From assembly GCA_028876385.1 (NCBI GenBank), contig JAGWSF010000090.1, forward strand, positions 1 through 64,000: DNA of 64,000 nt. Reading direction: 5' to 3'. Shown in pieces: positions 36,739 to 45,955 of the stretch (the stretch's first letter is position 1; each line of letters begins with the position of its first letter). Under the pieces are notes generated by a model, which saw only the letters and a list, made by a program, of their open reading frames with translations, was not told the DNA's origin and made no database searches. The DNA comes from Acidobacteriota bacterium (GTDB taxonomy: Bacteria > Actinomycetota > Acidimicrobiia > Acidimicrobiales > Palsa-688). Both the position numbers and the translations under genes were made by a program.

Positions 36739-37209
36739 ATGAACGAAAAACTTGCCGAGAACTCCGTCGTCGTTACAGGAGCGGCCGGAACCCTCCACCA
36801 CGCCGTCTTGCGACCGCCCCCCGAGGGCGCTGCGGTGGTCGAGGCGGAACGCGACCTGACCAACGATCAGCGACGACATCCGAGACATAAGATCACCGTC
36901 CCCGAAGCCGTCGATGTGAGCAACGCTGCGGATTTACTGCGCACGCTATTTCAAGCGATCGACCAGGCCCCCGACGGCATCGAGGTGGAGATGTCCACCG
37001 CCGGCTTTGTCGGCGTTGCCGGTTGGCGGGTACTTCTTCGGTCTGCCCGCTACGCCGCAGACCGAGCACCGTTCACGCTGTCAGGGCTGTCGGCGCGTCA
37101 TCGGCGCACGGCTGAGCTTATCGGCCTGAGCGCAGCGCTCCGCGGCCTGGAGCCGTGTGACGAACCCGGGCTACTCGAGCGCCCGGATGAACTGGCTCCA
37201 GCCGAATAG
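36739..37209 (+). CDS. STAS-domain (anti-sigma antagonist-like) protein
   Basis: 156 residues from the ATG at 36739, with GGAGG 13 bases upstream. After a 50-residue unstructured N-terminus comes a STAS-like fold: HKITVPEAVDVSNAADLLRTLFQAIDQ, GIEVEMSTAGFVGVAGWRVLLRSARYA and FTLSGLSARHRRTAELIGL. The position where SpoIIAA has its phosphorylated Ser is in the STAGF region. No anti-sigma kinase or sigma factor gene is nearby. Confidence 0.7.
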   Translation: MNEKLAENSVVVTGAAGTLHHAVLRPPPEGAAVVEAERDLTNDQRRHPRHKITVPEAVDVSNAADLLRTLFQAIDQAPDGIEVEMSTAGFVGVAGWRVLLRSARYAADRAPFTLSGLSARHRRTAELIGLSAALRGLEPCDEPGLLERPDELAPAE

Positions 37210-37495
37210 AGACAGTGATGACCCGCATCTCCAGCGCCACACCGTGCTCCGCAGGGTCCTGGCCGGGTCCTTCTTTCCTGGCCAGCGCCCTGAACAGCGC
37301 GGGTGCTTCCAGGGTGGCACCGAGGTTGGCACCGGTGAACGGGACCGGACGCCGGGCGGAGTCGCCGCAGGCCCGACCCCTGGTGCAGCCGCCCGCTGCC
37401 CATGAGTGCTGTCAAGCACTTGGACCGCACGGATGGCCGAGATTGTCCGGTCATTGTCATTGCCGCCACGCTTGTTGGGCGCGAGCTTGTCCTTG
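37210..37495. other. Gene-free spacer before MFS gene
   Basis: 286 bp with no convincing gene. On the minus strand, about 37400-37510 reads as a protein-like string (VIKDKLAPNKRGGNDND, ISAIRAVQVLDSTHG), which could be a scrap of an old gene or transposase, but it is too short to place in a family. Confidence 0.3.
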
Positions 37496-38752
37496 ATGAC
37501 CTGCCTCGTTCGCTCCCATGACAGCTCCCTGCTCGTCGAACCCCGGGCTCGCCACGGCCAGCTGTCGCCGCCGGTCGCTTATCTGACGGCGGCATCCGTC
37601 ATCGGTCTGGCTGTTCTCGCTTCAGGAACGCCATCACCGCTGTATGGCCTCTACAGCTCGCTGTGGGGGCTTTCCCCCGCCGCCGTAACGGGAATCTATG
37701 CGATCTACGCGCTGGGTGTGCTTGTGAGCCTGCTGGCGGCCGGGCGGGTCTCGGACGAGGTTGGGCGAAAGCCGGTGCTTCTCGTTTCGGTCGGCGGAAT
37801 CGGCGGCTCGACGGTTCTGTACATGCTGGCCGCCTCGGCCGTGTGGTTGGTCGCAGCTCGCCTGCTGCAGGGGGTGGCGACTGGCCTCGCCCTGAGTACC
37901 GCTAGTGCCGCGCTGCTCGATCTACATCCCCGACGTGACGCTGTGGCAACGGGTATCGCCAATGGCGTCGCCTCGGCCGGCGGCAGCGGCGTGGGGCTCC
38001 TGGTCTCCTCCTTCCTCGTTCAGTGCCTACCGGAGCCGCGGATACTTCCCTACGCGTTCCAAGGCGCCCTGCTATTCGCGATCGCCCTCCTGACGCGCCG
38101 ACTTCCAGAACCCGTGAATCGACGTCCTGGCACACGGCTGCAGCTGACTCCAGCGTGGCCGAGCGTGCCGGCGCCAACTCGGCCTGCCTTCGCCCTTGCC
38201 GCACTGGCCGTGCTGTCGTCCTGGTCGATCAATGGGCTCTTTCTGTCGCTGGGCCCGGACCTGGCCTCGACCGTCCTCGGCACCCAGTCGGTGTTGGCGT
38301 CAGGTGCTGTTGTCGCCAGCCTCTCCGGCGCCGCCGCCGTCGCCATGTTGCTTTCGGGCCGGTCCGATCCGTGGGTCAGCGCCAGCCGGGGGTCGCTGAC
38401 GCTGGCGGCTGGGATGACACTGATGACCGTCGCAACCGCCTACAGCTCTGGGGCGCTGTTCATAGTCGCGACGATCGTTTCGGGTGCAGGCTTCGGTGTC
38501 ACCTTCCTTGGCGGCCTCCGCTCGTTGTCGGCCGCCATTCCAGCTGAACGCCGTGCCGGGATCATGTCGGCGTTCTACCTCATAGCCTACGGCGCGGTGT
38601 CCCTGCCGCCCATCGCCGCAGGGCTTCTCGTCCCGGCGCTCGGTCTGAGCCCGACCTTCGAATACTTCGGCGGCGTCATCGCTTCGCTGGCCCTCGCCGT
38701 CTCGGTTGCCGCTCACCGCGAGCGTCCCGATCAGGCGCCGGCGCAGACATGA
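37496..38752 (+). CDS. MFS transporter (12-helix exporter type)
   Basis: About 418 residues from the ATG at 37496; an ATG at 37406 would add 30 residues that do not look like protein. Twelve membrane segments, the loop 2-3 signature AGRVSDEVGRKPVLL and a motif-C-like GIANGVASAGGSGVGLL are present. Its stop overlaps the start of the GlxA-type regulator (ATGA at 38749-38752), so the two form a unit. It may export an intermediate or toxic substrate of the cassette. Confidence 0.82.
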   Translation: MTCLVRSHDSSLLVEPRARHGQLSPPVAYLTAASVIGLAVLASGTPSPLYGLYSSLWGLSPAAVTGIYAIYALGVLVSLLAAGRVSDEVGRKPVLLVSVGGIGGSTVLYMLAASAVWLVAARLLQGVATGLALSTASAALLDLHPRRDAVATGIANGVASAGGSGVGLLVSSFLVQCLPEPRILPYAFQGALLFAIALLTRRLPEPVNRRPGTRLQLTPAWPSVPAPTRPAFALAALAVLSSWSINGLFLSLGPDLASTVLGTQSVLASGAVVASLSGAAAVAMLLSGRSDPWVSASRGSLTLAAGMTLMTVATAYSSGALFIVATIVSGAGFGVTFLGGLRSLSAAIPAERRAGIMSAFYLIAYGAVSLPPIAAGLLVPALGLSPTFEYFGGVIASLALAVSVAAHRERPDQAPAQT

Positions 38753-39762
38753 CCCGCTCCCGGTTCCCGACGCGAAATGGCTCCGCCCATAAACCCACCC
38801 GACCACGCCACGTCGTCCTCCTCGCTTTCGACGGAGTCCAGGCACTGGACCTGACCGGCCCCTCCGACGTGTTCGGGCTAGCAGACCCCGAAGGAGGCCA
38901 ATACACCCTCACGGTTGTGGCGACGAAGCCGATGGTTCGATGCTCCAGCGGGTTACAGATCACTCCGCACGCAAGCCTGGCCGCCACGCCCTCACGGATC
39001 GACACCTTGATCGTCCCAGGCGCCAGCCAAGACCGCGGCCAGAACGTAGATGAGGACGTGATTGCCTGGATACGCCAGGCGAGCAGTCGAGCACGGCGAG
39101 TCGCCTCGGTATGTACTGGAGCATTCCTGCTCGCCCGAGCGGGGCTCCTACACGGCCGACGTGCCACCACGCACTGGGCCGCCACCGACGAGCTCGCGAA
39201 CTCCTATCCCGACGTCGAGGTACTGGCCGACCCCATCTACGTACGCGACGGCAACATCTACACCTCGGCCGGGGTTACTGCCGGGATCGATCTGGCGCTC
39301 GCTCTCGTGGAGGAAGATCTCGGGTCCACCGTCGCCCAGCGCGTCGCGCGCGGAATGGTGCTGTTCGTCCGCCGTCCCGGCGGACAAGCCCAATTCAGCC
39401 ACGGCCTCCGCATGCCCCCCGCCCAACGACCGAACATCCGTGAGCTGCAGGGCTGGATCATCGATCACATCGACCAGGACCTCTCCGTCGGCGCGCTCGC
39501 CGAACGCTCCTTCATGAGCGAACGCCACTTCGCGCGGGTGTTCAGGGCCGAAACAGGAACGACCCCAGCCGCCTACGTAGAGGCGATCCGAATAGAACGG
39601 GCCCGCCTGCTACTCGAGAGCACGGCCGAGCAGATCGAGACGATCGCCGAAAGATGCGGATTCGGAACCGTAGAAACCCTTCGGCGCAGCTTCGCCCGCC
39701 ACCTTCACGTCAGCCCAGCCACCTACCGCGAGCGCTTCAGCACCAAGCCTTCGATCCGATAG
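38749..39762 (+). CDS. GlxA-type regulator (DJ-1/PfpI + AraC HTH)
   Basis: 337 residues. Residues about 20-190 are a DJ-1/PfpI-like domain with the elbow SVCTGAFLLARAGLL; residues about 230-335 form a double AraC helix-turn-helix (LSVGALAERSFMSERHFARVFRAETG, IETIAERCGFGTVETLRRSF). Family members sense small molecules and activate nearby genes. The start overlaps the MFS stop, and the epoxide hydrolase follows 51 bp later, making it a likely regulator of the downstream run. Confidence 0.9.
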   Translation: MTRSRFPTRNGSAHKPTRPRHVVLLAFDGVQALDLTGPSDVFGLADPEGGQYTLTVVATKPMVRCSSGLQITPHASLAATPSRIDTLIVPGASQDRGQNVDEDVIAWIRQASSRARRVASVCTGAFLLARAGLLHGRRATTHWAATDELANSYPDVEVLADPIYVRDGNIYTSAGVTAGIDLALALVEEDLGSTVAQRVARGMVLFVRRPGGQAQFSHGLRMPPAQRPNIRELQGWIIDHIDQDLSVGALAERSFMSERHFARVFRAETGTTPAAYVEAIRIERARLLLESTAEQIETIAERCGFGTVETLRRSFARHLHVSPATYRERFSTKPSIR

Positions 39763-39813
39763 AGCCCACGGAACCGCCATCACCACCAACTCCGAGCAAA
39801 GGAAACAACCGCT

Positions 39814-40989
39814 ATGACAACCGCGCCACCAGCCCTGATCCGCCCATTCACCGCCTCCATTGCCGACTCAGAAATTGACGACCTCAAGCAACGGCTCGGC
39901 AGAACTCGCTGGCCAGATCCGGAAACAGTCCCCGACTGGTCGCAAGGTGTCCGCTCAGCGAATGCAAAGGCGCTATGTGAATACTGGGAACGAGAGTACG
40001 ACTGGCGCCGCTTCGAGGCGGAACTCAATCTTTTCCCGCAGTTCCTGACGACGATAGATGACCTCGATATCCACTTCGTGCATGTCAAGTCCCAGAATCC
40101 CGGTTCGATGCCCCTCATCTTGACCCACGGATGGCCCGGCTCAGTAGCCGAGTTCCTCAAACTCATTGGTCCCCTGACTGACCCGGTGGCGTTCGGCGGC
40201 GACATCGCAGACTCCTTCGACGTCATCATCCCATCACTCCCCGGCTTCGGCTTCTCCCAGAAACCTACCGGCACAGGGTGGGGGGTCCAGCGCATCGCGA
40301 ACGCTTGGGTAGAGCTCATGAGGCGTCTTGGCTACGAAAGATGGGTCGCTCAGGGCGGAGACTGGGGTGCCGTCGTAACGATCGCCCTCGGGGCCATGCA
40401 ACCGGACGGGCTAGTCGGAATTCACTTGAACAGTCAGTACGCATTTCCAGCCCAGATACCCGACGTGCTGTCGCCCGACGAGCGCCGGGCCGTGGATGGA
40501 CTCACCCTCTACACCGGCGAACTCGGCGGAGCCAACCACCTCCAGGGCACCAGGCCCCAAACCGTCGGGTTTGCTCTGGCCGACTCTCCGGCCGGTCAAG
40601 CAGCCTGGATCTACGAGAAGTACCAATCCAAGACGGACAACACCGGGCTGGCCGAGGACGCTATCAGCACCGATGACATGTTGGACGTGATCTCGCTCTA
40701 CTGGTTCACCAACAGTGCCGCGTCATCCGCCCGCATCTACTGGGAGAACAAATCGGCCAGCATGGCCGGCCCAAAGCTCACATTGCCGGTCGCGGTGACC
40801 GTGTTCCCGGCCGACATCCCACGCCTGCCACGAAGCTGGATCCAAGACACGTACAGCAACTTGATCCACTACGACGAGGCCACCAAGGGCGGACACTTCG
40901 CCGCCTTGGAGCAACCCGAAATCCTGACGAGCGAAATCCGGGCCGGCCTGAGGAGCCTTCGGGCCGACGGAGGCAACTCAGCCGCCTGA
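39814..40989 (+). CDS. EHN-type epoxide hydrolase, copy 1
   Basis: 391 residues. N-terminal EHN domain (ADSEIDDLKQRLGRTRWPDPE, WEREYDWRRFEAELN) then alpha/beta hydrolase core: oxyanion HGWPGS, nucleophile Asp in QGGDWGAVV, and catalytic His in KGGHFAALEQP. These microsomal-type epoxide hydrolases open epoxides to diols through an Asp-ester. Ribosome site AAAGGAA upstream. Slightly lower GC and more varied codons than its neighbours hint at a separate origin. Confidence 0.93.
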   Translation: MTTAPPALIRPFTASIADSEIDDLKQRLGRTRWPDPETVPDWSQGVRSANAKALCEYWEREYDWRRFEAELNLFPQFLTTIDDLDIHFVHVKSQNPGSMPLILTHGWPGSVAEFLKLIGPLTDPVAFGGDIADSFDVIIPSLPGFGFSQKPTGTGWGVQRIANAWVELMRRLGYERWVAQGGDWGAVVTIALGAMQPDGLVGIHLNSQYAFPAQIPDVLSPDERRAVDGLTLYTGELGGANHLQGTRPQTVGFALADSPAGQAAWIYEKYQSKTDNTGLAEDAISTDDMLDVISLYWFTNSAASSARIYWENKSASMAGPKLTLPVAVTVFPADIPRLPRSWIQDTYSNLIHYDEATKGGHFAALEQPEILTSEIRAGLRSLRADGGNSAA

Positions 40990-41082
40990 CCGGATTGGCA
41001 TCTGCATCGAGCAGCGCTGATCACCGTCGAAACCGGCCCCCAGGGCCGTCACGAAGCCACCACGAGAGAAAGGAGCAGTCGC

Positions 41083-41658
41083 ATGCTGCTACACGATGAG
41101 GAGGACTTCGGGACCTTCGGACGTTTCGTCGAGACCCCGGTCGCCCATATGGACGACGCCACCCGGAAGGCCTATGACTTCACCCTGAACCTTCGCGGGC
41201 TGGTCCCAGGACCCCACAAGATCTGGTTGGCCAGCCCGAGGTTGCTGGAGACCATTGCGCCCGCAGGAGCGTACTTCCAGAAGGAGTCGTCCCTGACCAA
41301 GGCGGAGATCGAAATCGCCACCTGCGTCGTCACCGGGCACTGGAAGGCGACGTACGCCAACTATGAGCACGAGAGGATTGCCGAGAGCCTCGGCGGACTC
41401 GAACCGCGGAAGGTTGAGGCCCTGATCGCGGGCCTGCCCGTGACCTTCGAAGGTCCCCGCCGGCAGGTCGTCTACGAGCTCTGTTCGACGCTGGCGGCCT
41501 CACGGGTGCCACCGACCGGGTTGTTCCGCCGGGCGCAGGAGCTTCTCGGAGATGCGGGCATCGTCGATGTGACCGTCCTCATGGGCTGGTTCAGCGCCGT
41601 ATCGCTCACCCTCATGGCCTACGACGTCCCCTCGAACGCCGTCGGCCTCGACCAGTAA
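41083..41658 (+). CDS. CMD-family protein, copy A2
   Basis: 191 residues, close paralogue of the gene at 35360: same ends, same core (AEIEIATCVVTGHWKATYANYEHERI) and no CxxC pair. Preceded by AAAGGAG. The two paralogues head two separate runs, suggesting that one part of the island arose by duplicating or recruiting related cassettes. Reaction unknown. Confidence 0.88.
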   Translation: MLLHDEEDFGTFGRFVETPVAHMDDATRKAYDFTLNLRGLVPGPHKIWLASPRLLETIAPAGAYFQKESSLTKAEIEIATCVVTGHWKATYANYEHERIAESLGGLEPRKVEALIAGLPVTFEGPRRQVVYELCSTLAASRVPPTGLFRRAQELLGDAGIVDVTVLMGWFSAVSLTLMAYDVPSNAVGLDQ

Positions 41659-41685
41659 CCCCACCCGACTTGAAGGAGACCCGAA

Positions 41686-42345
41686 ATGCGCTCGATCCCG
41701 ATCTCGCTCGGCGGCCGGCTGCCGCTTCTGGATCACGTCACCCTGACCGCCGAGCAGCAGAACCTCTTCGACGAGATGGCATACACAGTGGTCCCGTGGG
41801 CAGATGCCTCCTCGTTCCTGGCTCGCGACAGTGAGGGACGGTTCATCGGGCCGTTCAACCCTGCCCTGCTGCACCCGGAGCTGGCAAAGAGCTTTATCGA
41901 GCTTCAGCTCGCCGAAGGCCAACACAGCGTTCTCAGCGAACGTATCCGCCAAGTGATCATCCTGACCGTCGGCAGCGTATGGCGGGCCGACTATGAGCTC
42001 TACGCCCACTCTGCCGTGGCCCGCCACGCCGGCCTGACCGAGGATGTCGTCAACTCGTTGGTTGCCGGCGAGACCCCCGACGGCCTGCTGCCTGAAGAGT
42101 CGATCGCCCATCGAGTAGCCAGACAGGTAACCCTCGAACGCCGAGTCGACGAGAACCTCTACCGGATCGCCGAGGACGGCTTCGGACGCCGCGGAGTACT
42201 CGACATCGTGATCCTGGTGGGCATCTATCAGACGGTGTGCGGGCTCCTCAACGCCTTCGCAATCCCCGCCCCCAGCCCGGACCATGACCACGAAGGTGAG
42301 GCGATCGGGCACCATCGCCGACCACCATCACGTCCGAATCGGTGA
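41686..42345 (+). CDS. CMD-family protein, divergent type
   Basis: 219 residues with AAGGAGA ahead of the ATG. The CMD helix is RQVIILTVGSVWRADYELYAHSAVARHAGL, keeping the Tyr-Glu...His pattern. The start (LGGRLPLLDHVTLTAEQQNLFDEM) matches larger CMD proteins that often sit beside dehydrogenases or hydrolases in actinobacteria and fungi. It follows copy A2 by 27 bp, so it is in the same operon. The C-terminal 20 residues are His/Arg-rich and may be unstructured. Confidence 0.85.
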   Translation: MRSIPISLGGRLPLLDHVTLTAEQQNLFDEMAYTVVPWADASSFLARDSEGRFIGPFNPALLHPELAKSFIELQLAEGQHSVLSERIRQVIILTVGSVWRADYELYAHSAVARHAGLTEDVVNSLVAGETPDGLLPEESIAHRVARQVTLERRVDENLYRIAEDGFGRRGVLDIVILVGIYQTVCGLLNAFAIPAPSPDHDHEGEAIGHHRRPPSRPNR

Positions 42346-42393
42346 TGACCAGCTCATCGCCTCTCTACCCAACACTACGAAACGGAGCTTCTA

Positions 42394-43416
42394 ATGCCCA
42401 TAGCACCCATTCCGGCGGTCGCGCTGACGCCGGTCGCCTACTTCCCGAAGGGCTACTTCCTCGAGAACCTCGCTGTCCGCACCGACGGCTCTGTGCTCGT
42501 CAGCTCGCTGCTCCACAAGGAGCTGTGGTGCGTCCCCGGCCCCGAACCCAGCCTTGACGTCGAACCAGTGGTCGTCCACACCTTCGACAACATCGTGATG
42601 GGCATGGTCGAGACGGAGCCGGATATCCTCATTGTCAGCCTCAGCGACGGCTACACCACCCACGAGTCACATCTCGCCCGGATCGACCTGAACAGGTGGG
42701 CGCCCGGCGAGCCCGTCTCACCGGAGATCATCTACACCTTCGACTACCGGGTGCGAGCCCTGAACGGCAGTTGCCTGCTCGGGCCCGGCGTGATGCTGAT
42801 CGCCGACTGCTTCGCCGGCCTCATCTGGCGGGTGGACCTGGACGAAGGCGCCCACCATGCACGCGCCCGGATCTGGACCCAGCACCCCACCATGGGCATG
42901 GACCTCGACAGCGAGGTGGCGCCACCTCCCCAACCGGGTATCAACGGGATCCATTACGGCCCGAAGACCGGATATGTCTACTACACCTCGACGGCACAGC
43001 AGGTGTTCATGCGGATCCCCGTTGACCCTGACACGCTGGAACCTGCGGGTGGCCCGGAGTTCGTCGCGGCGATCGACAAGACCGACGACTTCTGCATCGA
43101 CGAGGTCGCCGGCTTCGCGTACGTGACCCGTCACCGCGGCAACACCATCGACCGGGTCCCGCTCGCCCCCGGTCACGGGAGCGAAGTGCGCCACATCGCC
43201 GGCGATCCATTCGACGAGCGACTCGTCGGACCCTCGAGCGCCGCCTGGGGCCGGGGCCCAGCCGATCCCGGACGGGTCACCTACGTTACTGTCGACGGCG
43301 GCAGGACTGCCCCGCCGCCCGACGGAATCGTCCGCGCCGCCGCGCTGCTGCGCGTCGAGCTGCAGCCGGCCGCTACCGGAGAGGCTCCGGCCTACGCGAC
43401 GGTAGGTCGGTCATGA
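42394..43416 (+). CDS. SMP-30/gluconolactonase-like beta-propeller protein
   Basis: 340 residues made of repeated beta-blade strings: ENLAVRTDGSVLVSSLLHKELW, GPGVMLIADCFAGLIWRVDLDEG, GINGIHYGPKTGYVYYTSTAQQVFMRIPV and DDFCIDEVAGFAYVTRHRGNTIDRV. The acidic and Asn residues that bind the metal in SMP-30 lactonases are plausible (ENLA, NGIH, DDFCID). Lactone hydrolysis or a binding role are both possible. No signal peptide. Its stop overlaps the next start (ATGA). Confidence 0.75.
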   Translation: MPIAPIPAVALTPVAYFPKGYFLENLAVRTDGSVLVSSLLHKELWCVPGPEPSLDVEPVVVHTFDNIVMGMVETEPDILIVSLSDGYTTHESHLARIDLNRWAPGEPVSPEIIYTFDYRVRALNGSCLLGPGVMLIADCFAGLIWRVDLDEGAHHARARIWTQHPTMGMDLDSEVAPPPQPGINGIHYGPKTGYVYYTSTAQQVFMRIPVDPDTLEPAGGPEFVAAIDKTDDFCIDEVAGFAYVTRHRGNTIDRVPLAPGHGSEVRHIAGDPFDERLVGPSSAAWGRGPADPGRVTYVTVDGGRTAPPPDGIVRAAALLRVELQPAATGEAPAYATVGRS

Positions 43417-44228
43417 GCCGGCACAGCGAGATCATCACGAGCGGGCCCGTAACGATCGAGACCTACCTCGACGGCCAGCGCTCGCCCGGCCAGGGGCCAG
43501 ACGTTGTGGTGCTGCCCTCCTACGGGCGAGACGGCGGCGAGGACTTCGACGCACTGGCCGCTGCGCTGGCCTCCGCCGGCCATCGCGTCCTTCGCCCGCA
43601 GCCCCGCGGGATCGCCAGCTCGACCGGACCGATGCAAGCCGTAACGATGGAGGACCTCGCGGACGACGTCGCAGCCGTCATCGACCAGCTCGGCCACGCG
43701 CCCGCAGTCGTTCTCGGCCACGCGTTCGGGAACTTCGTAGCGCGCGTACTGGCCACCAACCATCCCGACAGAGTCGACGCCGTCATCCTCGCCGCCGCCT
43801 CCGGCCGCAACGTCGACCCCGAGGTCAACTCGGCTCCCTTCCGGGCGGGCGATCCGAGCCTCCCGGACAGCGAACGGCTCGCCGCGCTGAGACTCGCCTT
43901 CTTCGCCCCGGGCCACGACCCGTCCATCTGGCTGTCCGGCTGGTATCCGGAGACGCTCACGATGCAGCACGGAGCCGTCAAACGACTGGACCCCACACCC
44001 TACTGGGGCGCAGGCGACGCGCCAATCCTCGAGATCATCGCCGAGAACGACCCGTTCCACGCCCCCGAGGAATGGGGCGACCTCCGGGCCGAGCTAGGCG
44101 ACCGGGTCACGACCACGGTCATTCAGGCCGCCAGCCACGCCCTGTTCCCAGAACAACCCGACGCTGTCGCCGAGACCATCATCGGCTACCTCCAACGCAT
44201 GCCCGAGCGCGATCGCGTTGACGCATGA
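43413..44228 (+). CDS. Alpha/beta hydrolase-fold protein with Ala at nucleophile elbow
   Basis: 271 residues. The fold is clear (VVVLPSYGRDGGEDFDALAAALASAGHRVLRPQPRG, VVLGHAFGNFVARVLATNHPD, ILEIIAENDPF, ASHALFPEQPDAV) and the late Asp and His are present. The elbow reads G-H-A-F-G, so the usual Ser/Asp/Cys nucleophile is replaced by Ala. Cofactor-free dioxygenases, dehydratases or non-enzymatic binders are known outcomes for such variants. Translationally coupled to the SMP-30-like gene. Confidence 0.82.
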   Translation: MSRHSEIITSGPVTIETYLDGQRSPGQGPDVVVLPSYGRDGGEDFDALAAALASAGHRVLRPQPRGIASSTGPMQAVTMEDLADDVAAVIDQLGHAPAVVLGHAFGNFVARVLATNHPDRVDAVILAAASGRNVDPEVNSAPFRAGDPSLPDSERLAALRLAFFAPGHDPSIWLSGWYPETLTMQHGAVKRLDPTPYWGAGDAPILEIIAENDPFHAPEEWGDLRAELGDRVTTTVIQAASHALFPEQPDAVAETIIGYLQRMPERDRVDA

Positions 44229-44390
44229 AGAAGCGCCGCCCCGAGCGCTTCGGCACAACCAACGCGTTGTTGGTCGTTGCGGTCGGAATGACCGCCGGTT
44301 TCGCTTTGAGCGGCTCCGTCCGATCCCACGTCGTCCCCGCCCGCAGGCCACACCAACCAAATATCCCTCTCCCCCGCTACGGAGCCATCC

Positions 44391-45554
44391 ATGAACCAAC
44401 GCCGAAGCGACAGCCAGGACCGGCCCGTCCTGTCCGTCCCCGAACAGGACGTCGAGGATCTCCGGGCCCGACTCGAACGCACCCGGTGGGCCACGCCATG
44501 GCCCAGCCAGGGCCCAGGCACAGAGTGGTCCGCCGGCACCGACCCGGCTGAACTGCGACGTCTGGTACGCCACTGGGCCCGCGGCTACGACTGGCGGGCC
44601 GCGGAAGCAGCCATCAACTCCCTGCCGTGGAGCAGCGCCGCCTTGGCAGGCACCGCCGTGAGCTACCTGCGCTACGACGCAGAAACCTCCGGCCGACCCC
44701 CGCTTGTACTCACCCACGGCTGGCCCAGCACCGCCCTCGAACTGGTACCCCTGGCCCTGCGACTGGCCCACCCTTCGTCCCATGGCGGCGAACCCGACCA
44801 CGCCTTTACAGTCATCATCCCCGCGCTACCCGGCTTCCCCCTCTCCCCGCAGCGTCCACTCCTCCCGCCGGATGTGCCCACCCACGAGCTGTGGCACATG
44901 CTCATGACCGAACGCCTCGGCTTCGACCGCTACGGAGCCCACGGCGGCGACCTGGGAGCCGGCGTTTCATCGCTGCTCGGCCAGACCCACCCCGAGGCCG
45001 TCACCGGCATCCACCTTCTGGCCGTCGCCTCCCCCCCGGACGTTGACGAGGCAACTCTCACGCCCGACGAGCGCCGCCACCGAGAAGACCTGGCTGCCTG
45101 GAGCGCCGCCGAAGGCGGATACCAGCACCAGCAGATGACCCGGCCCCTCACCCTGGCCCAGGGCCTGTCGGACTCCCCATCGGGCCTGCTTTCGTGGCTG
45201 GTCGAGAAGTGGCGGGCCTGGAGCGACAGCGGCGGGGTGCTCTCCTCCCGGTTCAGTGATGCCGACATCCTCACCTGGACCTCGCTCTACTGGTTCACCG
45301 GTGCGATCTCGACCTCATTCCGCCCGTATTACGAACACCATCACCGCATGCGCGCCCCCATCGAAAGAGTCGAGGTCCCCACCGCGCTAGCCGTATTCCC
45401 CCGGGACCTCGTCCAGCCCCCCCGCAGCTGGGCGGAACGCACCTACCACATCACCCGCTACACCACCATGCCCCGAGGCGGCCACTTCGCCGCGCACGAA
45501 GAACCAGCCCTTCTCGCCGAAGACATCGCCGACTTCTTTCACGACCTCCGCTGA
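44391..45554 (+). CDS. EHN-type epoxide hydrolase, copy 2
   Basis: 387 residues. EHN domain (QDVEDLRARLERTRWATPW, ARGYDWRAAEAAIN), oxyanion loop HGWPSTALE, nucleophile Asp in HGGDLGAGV and catalytic His in RGGHFAAHEEP. Only moderately similar to copy 1, with much higher GC, so not a recent duplicate. It ends the intact cassette; everything after it up to the excisionase gene is decayed. Confidence 0.92.
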   Translation: MNQRRSDSQDRPVLSVPEQDVEDLRARLERTRWATPWPSQGPGTEWSAGTDPAELRRLVRHWARGYDWRAAEAAINSLPWSSAALAGTAVSYLRYDAETSGRPPLVLTHGWPSTALELVPLALRLAHPSSHGGEPDHAFTVIIPALPGFPLSPQRPLLPPDVPTHELWHMLMTERLGFDRYGAHGGDLGAGVSSLLGQTHPEAVTGIHLLAVASPPDVDEATLTPDERRHREDLAAWSAAEGGYQHQQMTRPLTLAQGLSDSPSGLLSWLVEKWRAWSDSGGVLSSRFSDADILTWTSLYWFTGAISTSFRPYYEHHHRMRAPIERVEVPTALAVFPRDLVQPPRSWAERTYHITRYTTMPRGGHFAAHEEPALLAEDIADFFHDLR

Positions 45555-45558
45555 CGGG

Positions 45559-45805
45559 TCAGATACCCCGAAACCTTGTTGTCATGGTCGCGACGCAGAG
45601 CGGCCAGGAAAGCGTTGGTCGCGGCCACCACGCCGAACACGTTGGTCTCATAAATCCGGCGGAAGATGTCAATCCCACATCGGTGACGACGTATGTGGTG
45701 TCCCCGGATACGCCGGCGTGGTTGACAACCACGCCGAGCGCAACCACCTCGCTGGCCGGTCGCGCGATGTCCACCGTGCCGGTGACATTGGGCCGTGGGA
45801 GGGTC
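45559..45805 (-). pseudogene. Short-chain dehydrogenase remnant
   Basis: Minus-strand fragments of an SDR are split over two frames: VDIARPASEVVALGVVVNHAGVSG (the NAG motif region) and, one frame over, DIFRRIYETNVFGVVAATNAFLAALRR. The Rossmann start and the Tyr-Lys catalytic part are missing. It points away from the cassette and is not functional. Confidence 0.75.
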
Positions 45806-45955
45806 CGTGCCCCGGTCCATTGGTCCGGCAGGCCAGTATGGCGCTGCTCCCGTGCGAGGCTCGGTCCATTGCCCGCTCTTGGGAGGTAGACCTCCAATGC
45901 TCGATGTCGTCGATCAGTCTCCGCCACCCAGCTCGCCATCAAAGCTAGACTTTGG

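Noticed and set aside
37210..37405. Open frames between STAS and MFS genes
   Set aside because: Composition is low-complexity, with no ribosome site and no family resemblance.
37400..37510. Minus-strand string resembling a transposase scrap
   Set aside because: About 40 residues only, no family motif and no inverted repeats nearby.
44225..44551. Open frame starting MKKRRPERFGTTNALLVVAVGMTAG after the alpha/beta hydrolase
   Set aside because: It has one hydrophobic stretch and overlaps the stop of the gene before, but most of it lies under the epoxide hydrolase in another frame and turns into Arg/Pro-rich noise.
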